This document shows, in pieces, positions 57,673 to 64,000 of a stretch of DNA of 64,000 bases. The stretch comes from Candidatus Paraprochloron terpiosi LD05 (lineage in GTDB: Bacteria; Cyanobacteriota; Cyanobacteriia; Cyanobacteriales; Prochloraceae), in NCBI GenBank assembly GCA_018141785.1, contig CP073341.1, forward strand, positions 2,465,422-2,529,421. The letters are read 5' to 3'. A program made the position numbers and the translations under genes. The notes beneath the pieces were generated by a model. The model was not told the origin of the DNA. It saw only the letters and a program-made list of their open reading frames with translations, and ran no database searches. Each line of letters opens with the position of its first letter. Within the stretch, counting starts at the first letter, position 1.

Positions 57673-58680
57673 AAATGCACCAGATCCTCCTTAGAAGTCT
57701 CCAGGAAGAGGAGAATTTTGGGCAAAAACGGATTAAACAGTTATCAGACTTTTTATTAGTTTACATCCAAAAGCAGCTCAATAGCGAAAATCCAGATATA
57801 CGAGACTTTGCTCAAGCTCAAAAATGGACCGCATTAGTTTATACTGCACCATTCCAAGCAACTCAGGAATTAGCTTTAGCCTTGGGAAAAGCTTATAAGG
57901 AAGATAAGGGCGATATAATCAGAATAACATCTGTGGTAGAAACCCTTGCCCAACCCCAGGTTTACTTCCAACAACTGCTCCTTTATGCTAGAGGAATGAA
58001 AGAGTTTGTGCGAGTAAATTTGAAAGAATCCCACCGAGTGTGATTCCTTGAATCTATTCAATTTAATCAAATGCAAGGAAGAGGAAACACCGTTAAAATT
58101 GCTGGTATAACTTTGCCCTTGCCTCAAAAAGATAAATTTACCTCATTCTTTGGGCAAAATCTACCAAAATTGCCAATTTTTCTCCTTGCATTAACTTTCT
58201 TCCTGGCCCTAATATCAACAACATGGTTAACCTCGATATTATCTTTTCAAAAATCAGACTCTAATCTTACTACCTCCATTAGTGTTTCTGAAGAAGATCC
58301 AATTATCCCATCAATAGAAGAACAAAAATTACCCAAGTTTGTGTGTGGAGAAGTTGATGGTGTACCCGCAACAATTGCAAGAACTCCACAAGGTAACGTT
58401 CCTATCATTTTGGGGAAATACACCGTTTTTAACGCATTGACTCCTCAAATAAGATGTGAACAGGTATCCGAGAAATTTAAAACTGCCTACGAAACCAACA
58501 AATTAAACTTCTTAACAACTGATAGAATGAATTGTGAAAATGTAGTTTTTGCAACGGATTTAGAAGGTGGTGCTTGCACTATGTTATTATTATAGGATAC
58601 GCCCTGGGATAGATCCAAACGAGACTTTAAGACAACTAGGGCAAATTAGGCAAGGTCTAAGAGTACTATTCAATGAGTAA
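57673..58680 (+). pseudogene. 3' exon of the split COP23-domain gene
   Basis: The frame continues the protein begun at 54227: HQILLRSLQEEENFGQKRIK, DIRDFAQAQKWTALVYT and LYARGMKEFVRV. An in-frame TGA at 58041-58043 interrupts it; the same frame resumes with GNTVKIAGITLPLPQKDKF, a membrane segment (FLLALTFFLALISTTWL) and a COP23 domain (KFVCGEVDGVPATIARTPQG, IRCEQVSEKFKTAYE). A second break near 58590 shifts the end (RPGIDPNETLRQLGQIRQGL) to another frame, ending at 58680. COP23 is named after a circadian-oscillating membrane-associated protein of Cyanothece; its function is unknown. The gene is dead. Confidence 0.75.
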
Positions 58681-58721
58681 AATCAAATGTATTATTTTAT
58701 GGGTTTAACAATGGTGAAAAA

Positions 58722-58778
58722 GCCATAGGTTGGGTAGAGCGCAGCTGTTGGGTTGAGGAACGAAACCCAACCTACATG
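58722..58778 (+). repeat. GTAGGTTGGGTTGAGG palindromic repeat with a small insertion
   Basis: TAGGTTGGGT and ACCCAACCTA form the ends. The left arm is interrupted by AGAGCGCAGCT, flanked by the direct repeat GTTGGGT, as if an 11-bp piece had been inserted with duplication. Related copies are at 6449 and 43046. The rest of the gap 58681-58920 holds nothing I recognise. Confidence 0.65.
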
Positions 58779-58962
58779 CTTATTAGTAAATTAACGGTAG
58801 CATAGCCCACCCTAAACATTATGGGTGCCAGTACAGAGTTGACAAGACAGACCAAAATGTTATATTAGTGAGAGAGTAAATTGCCTATTGCCCACAAAAC
58901 TGTGTGTCAAAAGAGCGATCGTCATATGGTACCATCCAAAAATTATCAACATTCATCTGTGT

Positions 58963-59028
58963 TCATCTGCGGACGCCAAGGGCGGGACGCAAGCGGTTGC
59001 TTACGCTTTGCTTCGCAATCATCTGCGG
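58963..59028 (+). mobile_element. 46-bp GC-rich insertion with 10-bp direct repeats
   Basis: TCATCTGCGG occurs at 58963-58972 and again, perfectly, at 59019-59028. Between them lies a GC-rich piece with a small palindrome (GCAAGCGGTTGCTTACGC). Without it, the sequence reads as one continuous ATTCATCTGTGTTCATCTGCGGTT-type repeat unit, common in cyanobacterial intergenic regions. So a mini-element appears to have inserted into a repeat and duplicated 10 bp. Confidence 0.7.
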
Positions 59029-59090
59029 TTAAAAAAAAACCACTGTATATGATACAATCTGAAAGTACGTATTGAGGGAGAGAAATCACC

Positions 59091-59299
59091 TTGAAAGAAG
59101 AGCTGAATCCTTGGAACTATAAACCAAACCCTGGTGGTGTCAACCTTGGACTATAATACTCACGGGGATATTGTTAGAACTAGGGAGCTGGATTATCCTT
59201 AAAAGAGTATGGATAACAAGCTTAGTCATTATACTTATCTCAGTGTGGTGGTTCTACTTTCTCATCCTGTGGCCAAAAATCATGAAACAGAGCCAGTAG
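59091..59299 (+). pseudogene. DUF6737-like small membrane protein, frameshifted by a 5-bp duplication
   Basis: A TTG at 59091 with GGGAGAGA upstream begins KEELNPWNYKP. After a tandem AAACC duplication (59121-59125, 59126-59130) the homologous frame continues PWWCQPWTIILTGILLELGS, two hydrophobic stretches (ITSLVIILISVWWFYFLILW) and PKIMKQSQ, ending at TAG 59297. Removing one AAACC restores a ~67-residue protein of the NPWNYKPWWCQPW type known from cyanobacteria (DUF6737, from memory). It could be a real mutation or an assembly error. Confidence 0.75.
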
Positions 59300-59373
59300 A
59301 TGATACAATAGGGAAAAAGTGCCACCACCAGTAGTACTAACTTATCGATCGCCCTAAGAAGTAAACAATTCCT

Positions 59374-61275
59374 ATGTCCAATCCTTCGCTCCAGCTTCAA
59401 TGCTCCAATAATAATTGTCAAGCATCCAATCCGCAAGATAATGAGTTTTGTTATGAGTGCAGCACCCCCATGATAAAACGCTACCTCTGGGCAATAGGAG
59501 AGGAAATAGAGAGCCACAAAATAGGAGAGTTGCTAGGGCGTCGCTATCTATTGGTAGAGAAGCGCATTCTGCTGGACACCAAACCAGCTCAACAGCCCAC
59601 AATAACCGAGGACATTCCCCCCTTCATTACCCCCTACCTCAAACTTTCCTTTTATCCACTCAATATTCCTAGAGTCTATGGGCTCTTAACAGCGGAGCAG
59701 CTCAACTCAGACAAGGCAATCTGGCTCTTAGAATATAACCCAGTCATTAGATCCCAAGGGGAGCAACCTTTTTCATTAGCACCACTACCAAAAATAGAAG
59801 AAGTTTGGCAAGAGACAACAGCTCTGCGGCAGTTAAACTGGTTGTGGCAAATAGCATATCTCTGGGCACCGTTTCAAAAACAGAAAGTGGTTTCCAGTTT
59901 GCTCAACCCCAATCACCTGCAAGTAGATCGCTCCCTAGTGAGGTTACAGGAACTGGAACCAGATGGTTCCGAGCACGTCAGTTTCAAGGATTTAGGTAAA
60001 CTGTTCCGAAAATGGGCTAGTTCCTCTCAGGAAATAATAAAACAATTTTTGACAGAACTTTCTGGAAACCTAGAATCTGGGGAAATTGACGCACCGGAGC
60101 AACTGATGGCGTTTTTGGATAGGTCTTTGCAGAAACTAGGGCGATCGCAACAGCGAACTTATCATATTTTCACCCAAACTGACTCCGGACCTACCCGTGA
60201 CAAAAATGAAGACGCTTGCTATCCCTCTAGTGGTACAGAAACTAACCCCAGTTTGTCCACAGAAAATCCTATGGCTGTGGTATGTGACGGTATTGGGGGA
60301 CACTACGGCGGAGAAATTGCCTCGTCCCTAGCAATTGATTGTATGGGAGATGGTCTGGGTAAAATCTCCCCCAATTCAGAAACATTGAACCCCATTGCTA
60401 TCCAGGAAAAGTTGGCAAAATTAATCCGTACTGCCAACGATCGGATTAGCGAACGCAATGACAATGAAGAGCGCTACGATCAAAGAGGACGCATGGGCAC
60501 CACCTTGGTAATGACTTTTGCCCATGGTCACGAACTTTATTTTGCTCATGTAGGAGATTCTCGCATTTATTGGATCACACCCAGCAACTGTTATCAAGTA
60601 ACAGTTGATGACGATCTAGCTGCTAGAGAAGTGCAACTGGGTTATGCTCTCTATAAAGATGCTACAAGCTATCCAGCAGCTGGATCTTTAGTGCAAGCAT
60701 TGGGAATGGGTCCAAGTACTCACTTATATCCAACGGTACAGCGATGGATTATAGATGAAGACAGCGTTTTTCTCCTCTGTTCCGATGGTTTGAGTGACTT
60801 GGATAGAGTGGAACAATATTGGCAGAAGGAAATTTTACCAATCCTCCAAAAAACGACAGATGTAGTTAAAGAGGGAAAGCGGTTAATCGAAATTGCCAAT
60901 GAAAAAAACGGTCACGACAATGTCACAATAGCTCTAGTTTATTGTAAAGTAGAACCAACTGAAGCACCAGAGACAGTACTGTCATTCTCTGAGATTGAAT
61001 CCAGTCTCAAGGAAGTCCCTATTACCTCAAAACCAGTAAATACTGACCCAGAAAACACCAAAATCCCAAACGAGGTAAAAACAACCCAGCCCCCGTTGCC
61101 CCCCACTGATTTCCTCACCAAAAACAAAGCTCTAATAATTTTAGTGTGCGCATTATTAGTTATAATACTTAGTGGTGGGCTGTTCTCATTGTTGAAGAAA
61201 AAAGATAATTACTCTCCTTCAACTGATTCGGACAATCTAATTTCACCTGATGTCGCCAGGAGGCTCACGCCATAA
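59374..61275 (+). CDS. PP2C-family Ser/Thr phosphatase with N-terminal zinc ribbon and C-terminal membrane anchor
   Basis: 633 residues. An N-terminal zinc ribbon has four Cys (LQCSNNNCQAS...NEFCYECSTP). A middle region of ~200 residues resembles an inactive kinase-like or docking module. The PP2C domain (~270-510) has RDKNEDA, VVCDGIGGHYGGE, GTTLVMTF, FAHVGDSRIY, LLCSDGLSDL and GHDNVTIALV, so all metal-binding Asp residues are present. A single membrane helix near the C terminus (ALIILVCALLVIILSGGLFS) anchors it. It would dephosphorylate Ser/Thr of unknown targets; no partner kinase is adjacent. The last codons and stop lie in an inverted repeat (61264-61380). Confidence 0.92.
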   Translation: MSNPSLQLQCSNNNCQASNPQDNEFCYECSTPMIKRYLWAIGEEIESHKIGELLGRRYLLVEKRILLDTKPAQQPTITEDIPPFITPYLKLSFYPLNIPRVYGLLTAEQLNSDKAIWLLEYNPVIRSQGEQPFSLAPLPKIEEVWQETTALRQLNWLWQIAYLWAPFQKQKVVSSLLNPNHLQVDRSLVRLQELEPDGSEHVSFKDLGKLFRKWASSSQEIIKQFLTELSGNLESGEIDAPEQLMAFLDRSLQKLGRSQQRTYHIFTQTDSGPTRDKNEDACYPSSGTETNPSLSTENPMAVVCDGIGGHYGGEIASSLAIDCMGDGLGKISPNSETLNPIAIQEKLAKLIRTANDRISERNDNEERYDQRGRMGTTLVMTFAHGHELYFAHVGDSRIYWITPSNCYQVTVDDDLAAREVQLGYALYKDATSYPAAGSLVQALGMGPSTHLYPTVQRWIIDEDSVFLLCSDGLSDLDRVEQYWQKEILPILQKTTDVVKEGKRLIEIANEKNGHDNVTIALVYCKVEPTEAPETVLSFSEIESSLKEVPITSKPVNTDPENTKIPNEVKTTQPPLPPTDFLTKNKALIILVCALLVIILSGGLFSLLKKKDNYSPSTDSDNLISPDVARRLTP

Positions 61276-61380
61276 TGAAGCTCACAGAGCCGCTCCGGCG
61301 CAGAGATATAAGTAATCCAACTGCGGCTTAACGCTTGTTTATTAATCCGGAGTGCCGGAGCGCGCATGATTTGGCGTGAG
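61264..61380. repeat. 117-bp segment with 9-bp terminal inverted repeats
   Basis: CTCACGCCA (61264-61272) and TGGCGTGAG (61372-61380) are perfect inverted ends. Inside, GCTCCGGCGC and GTGCCGGAGC form a second inverted pair. The left end overlaps the last codons of the PP2C gene. No clear target duplication is seen. Confidence 0.6.
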
Positions 61381-61391
61381 AGGAATGGCTA

Positions 61392-61498
61392 GGCGTTGCC
61401 AAGATATGAAATAATAATAAACCGCAGAGGCGCAGAGGACGCAGAGGAAAAAGAGAGCAGCTCCTTCTTACTCATTCATGTCTCAATTATGCAACGCC
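61392..61498 (+). mobile_element. MITE copy 3 (107 bp), no target duplication
   Basis: GGCGTTGC...GCAACGCC, collinear with the copies at 6299 and 53261 but 4 bp shorter. The left terminal repeat lacks the TGAAT step seen in the other copies, and the flanks (AATGGCTA, AGTGTGGG) do not match. It is probably an older or rearranged copy. The remaining gap to 61629 holds no feature I recognise. Confidence 0.9.
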
Positions 61499-61629
61499 AG
61501 TGTGGGTGGTTTACCTGTCAGGGTAGACTTAAACAAAAAGTTAAGCATAATATTGTTTTAAAGTAAGTAAAGTTTTCCCCACACCCTCACTCCTCCTCCC
61601 TTTCCCGAGGGTACCCCTCGATAGCTATT

Positions 61630-62844
61630 TTATCCAAAAGCATCAAACACCTTGAACATTGGTAGATACATCGACATCAAAATTACCCCTACCATAACGG
61701 CAATCACCACCATCATCAACGGTTCTAAAACACTGGTTAGGGCTTTAACCGCTTGTTCTACTTCATCTTCATAAAAATCAGCTACCTTCATCAACATCTT
61801 ATCCAACTCCCCTGTTTCTTCTCCAACACTAATCATTTGCAATGCCAGTGGGGGAAATACCTTCTCCTTACTCAGAGCAATACTCATCACACCCCCTTGC
61901 TGAATTTCTTTTTTGGCCGATTTTACCGCATTGGCAATCACCTGATTACCAGATGTTTCCTGGACAATATCCAAGCAATTGAGGATAGGTACTCCCGAGC
62001 GAGTTAAGGTTCCAAAAACGCGACAGAAGCGAGCAACTGCTGATTTTTCATTTAATTCCCCAAACAGAGGCAGTTTGAGTGCCAATCCATCTATGGTTAA
62101 ACGTCCCAGGGGAGTTTTATAATACTGTCTGAAGGCAAAAACTAAAGCTATGACAACAACGATGGGAATGATTACCCTTCGGCTTGTCATCAAGTCGCTG
62201 ATCCAAAGCATAAACCTAGTTAGAGCTGGTAATTCTACCCCCAGATCTACAAAAATATTAGCAAAGATGGGAATGAGAAATATAGTCATACCAAAAAATA
62301 CCACTACTGCCAAGAAACCTACTGCCATAGGGTAAGCCATGGCCGATTTTACTTGGTTTTGCAGTTTAGCCATATCTTCGAGCAATTTAGCCAAGCGGTT
62401 GAGAACCTCATCTAGTACCCCCCCCACTTCCCCAGCTTGAACCATATTGACATAGAGTTTGTCAAAGCAGTCTGGATGTTTCACCATTGCCTCAGAAAGG
62501 CTGGTTCCTTCTTGAACTTCTTTACGAATAGAGCGAAGGGATGTTTTGAGCTTAGGATTACTAGTCTGGTCTGATAAGATATCCAGGGATCTAACCATTG
62601 CTACACCGGCATTATTCATAACAGAAAATTGACGGGAAAAGATAGCTTTATCCTTAACCGTAACTTTGCTTAACATGCTTAATACGCCGGATAAATCCAA
62701 ATCCATTCCGGCTTTTTTAATTTTTCCCACTTGAGCATATTTGCTCCTTAAAATACCACGAGCCATTTCTGGAGAAGTGGCTTGAATTTTCTCCTTAGAA
62801 ACTTTACCTCTTGCGTCTTTTACATCTACAATATAGGTTGCCAT
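61630..62844 (-). CDS. pilC: type IV pilus inner-membrane platform protein PilC
   Basis: 404 residues from ATG 62844 (MATYIVDVKDARGKV); the longer frame adds seven codons without homology. There are two T2SF domains: FSRQFSVMNNAGVAMVRSLD with VQEGTSLSEAMVKHPDCF, and ARFCRVFGTLTRSGVPILNC with ISVGEETGELDKML. The three membrane segments are present. It forms the platform on which PilB and PilT act. It follows pilT by ~58 bp in the same direction. Confidence 0.96.
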   Translation of the reverse strand: MATYIVDVKDARGKVSKEKIQATSPEMARGILRSKYAQVGKIKKAGMDLDLSGVLSMLSKVTVKDKAIFSRQFSVMNNAGVAMVRSLDILSDQTSNPKLKTSLRSIRKEVQEGTSLSEAMVKHPDCFDKLYVNMVQAGEVGGVLDEVLNRLAKLLEDMAKLQNQVKSAMAYPMAVGFLAVVVFFGMTIFLIPIFANIFVDLGVELPALTRFMLWISDLMTSRRVIIPIVVVIALVFAFRQYYKTPLGRLTIDGLALKLPLFGELNEKSAVARFCRVFGTLTRSGVPILNCLDIVQETSGNQVIANAVKSAKKEIQQGGVMSIALSKEKVFPPLALQMISVGEETGELDKMLMKVADFYEDEVEQAVKALTSVLEPLMMVVIAVMVGVILMSMYLPMFKVFDAFG

Positions 62845-62902
62845 GGATTGCCTCCCAGTTCTCAATTAATCAATTTTATTCCCACTGCTTCTTCTTTATT
62901 AC

Positions 62903-63985
62903 TTAGATAACTATCTTTCCCACTATTCGTTGGAGTTCTTCTGGCTTACTACTCTTAGCAATTGCTTCTTCTATGGTAATTTTACCGCTTTTAACCAGAC
63001 TAGCTAAAGCCTGTTCCAAAGTTTGCATACCCATTTTCATCCCCATTTGAATAGCGGAGTAAATTTGAGGTGTTTTCCCTTCTCGAATCAAATTGGCAAT
63101 AGCCGGCGTTAATACCATCCTTTCCACAACCAAGACTCGTGCAAATTCTCCCGGTTTGGGGTTTTTCCTTTGCGCCAGACATTGGCTCAAAACTGCTAAT
63201 AAAGAAGTAGACAACTGAGAGCGAACTTGTCCTTGTTCGTTTGCGGGAAAAGCGTCCACAATGCGGTCAATAGTACTAGCAGCAGAGTTAGTGTGAAGAG
63301 TTCCCAGTACCAAGTGACCTGTTTCTGCTGCTGAGATGGCCAAACTCATTGTTTCATAGTCTCGCATTTCCCCTACCAAGATTACATCGGGATCTTGTCG
63401 GAGGGATCCCTTGAGAGCACTGGCGAAACTTTTTGTATCTTCACCTCTTTGACGTTGGTGAAACAAGCTCTTAATGTTGGGAAAAACATATTCAATGGGA
63501 TCTTCCACCGTGAGGATATGTTCATGGCGGGTACGATTAATTAAATCTAACATTGCTGCCACGGTGGTGGTTTTACCGGAACCAGTTTGTCCAGTCACCA
63601 GTATCAATCCCCTCGGTCTGGCGATCATCTCCCGGACTATATCCGGCAACCCAATTATATCGAAATTGGGAATTTTAGAAGATAATGCTCTCAAGCAAGC
63701 AGCATAGCAACCTCTTTCTTTGTAAACATTAACTCGGAAGCGAGCCAATCCCCTCACTCCATAGGAGCAATCTAGTTCCCAGTTTTGTTCTAATTCCTTC
63801 CGTTGAGTATTATTCAGTATGCTGAAAATAAGTCTCTGACTCTCCTGGGAGGTGAGAGATTCCTTCCCGATGGGCTCTATGTTACCGTTGACGCGGAAAT
63901 AAATGGGCGCTCCTGCCTGAATGTGCATGTCGGAACCCCCCACTTCCACGAGATTCTCCATCAAGTCTTCAATCATTAATTCCAT
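62903..63985 (-). CDS. pilT: type IV pilus retraction ATPase PilT
   Basis: 360 residues. Walker A is VTGQTGSGKTTTVAAMLDL; the Asp box EDPIEYVF, Walker B DPDVILVGEMRD and the His box ETGHLVLGTLHTN are complete. PilT depolymerises pilin for retraction and twitching/phototaxis. The ATG at 63985 is preceded by GGAGGAAAG, a strong ribosome-binding site, at the very edge of the window. pilB is expected beyond the edge. Confidence 0.97.
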   Translation of the reverse strand: MELMIEDLMENLVEVGGSDMHIQAGAPIYFRVNGNIEPIGKESLTSQESQRLIFSILNNTQRKELEQNWELDCSYGVRGLARFRVNVYKERGCYAACLRALSSKIPNFDIIGLPDIVREMIARPRGLILVTGQTGSGKTTTVAAMLDLINRTRHEHILTVEDPIEYVFPNIKSLFHQRQRGEDTKSFASALKGSLRQDPDVILVGEMRDYETMSLAISAAETGHLVLGTLHTNSAASTIDRIVDAFPANEQGQVRSQLSTSLLAVLSQCLAQRKNPKPGEFARVLVVERMVLTPAIANLIREGKTPQIYSAIQMGMKMGMQTLEQALASLVKSGKITIEEAIAKSSKPEELQRIVGKIVI

Positions 63986-64000
63986 CAGTTTCTTTCCTCC

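Noticed and set aside
45878..58043. Selenocysteine or recoded TGA in the FkbM and COP23 genes
   Set aside because: Neither family uses selenocysteine, no Sec machinery is visible, and both genes lie in decaying regions, so ordinary nonsense mutation is simpler.

Overview
The window is a chromosomal segment of a cyanobacterium, probably a filamentous one. It carries petC-petA (Rieske protein and cytochrome f of the b6f complex), the sulfolipid genes sqdB and sqdX, a pilC-pilT pair, many GCGATCGC (HIP1) octamers, several Uma2-type genes and a DUF4351/Rpn-type gene. The species cannot be named from the sequence alone.

Layout. 0-9.5 kb: 3' end of a SNF2 helicase gene, a broken Uma2 gene, a large beta-CASP metallo-hydrolase, gatA, an Rpn/DUF4351 gene, a MITE and polA. 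9.5-12 kb: a two-gene restriction-modification module whose genes overlap by 41 bp, with an imperfect inverted repeat outside each end. 12-19 kb: argS, moeB with a rhodanese tail, a small Cys-rich secreted protein, hrcA, a rhodanese and a DUF3352 protein. 19-23 kb: GDP-fucose genes (gmd, fcl), a polyprenyl-phosphate sugar transferase and a glycosyltransferase. 23-31 kb: ssb, ribD, a GpgS-like glycosyltransferase, murF, DUF2103, clpS, tatC, DUF3067, petC and petA. 31-36.4 kb: a Uma2 gene, a wrecked VWA gene, a wrecked HigB-like toxin, sqdB-sqdX, an intact higBA-type pair, a TnpB scrap and a group II intron domain V scrap. 36.4-51.3 kb: one long minus-strand exopolysaccharide/O-antigen cluster (glycosyltransferases, a Wzy-like polymerase, an acetyltransferase). 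It contains three visibly damaged genes: a split membrane glycosyltransferase fused to half a methyltransferase, an FkbM methyltransferase with an in-frame stop, and a glycosyltransferase/aminotransferase chimera. 51.4-53.2 kb: pyk. 53.2-59.3 kb: a mobile-element graveyard, with a MITE, opposed ISAs1-type ends and two tail-to-tail group II introns that split a COP23-domain gene, followed by a frameshifted DUF6737-like gene. 59.4-64 kb: a PP2C phosphatase, a third MITE copy, pilC and pilT.

How the genes work together. The gmd/fcl block and the 36-51 kb cluster make and assemble surface polysaccharide. sqdB and sqdX make sulfoquinovosyl diacylglycerol. petC and petA supply two b6f subunits, and tatC can export the Rieske protein. 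ribD, the GpgS-like gene and murF look co-transcribed, as do clpS and DUF2103. pilT and pilC belong to a type IV pilus operon that continues past the right edge.

The strongest non-routine signals are these: a 107-111 bp MITE present three times, two copies with perfect 8-bp target duplications; a gene split by two opposed group II introns; chimeric genes made by deletion in the polysaccharide cluster; small GC-rich palindromes inserted into genes and repeats (one with a 10-bp duplication); and a dispersed 8-9 bp-period repeat that sits at gene edges and sometimes supplies the ribosome-binding site. I did not find a clear, intact and previously undescribed multi-gene system.
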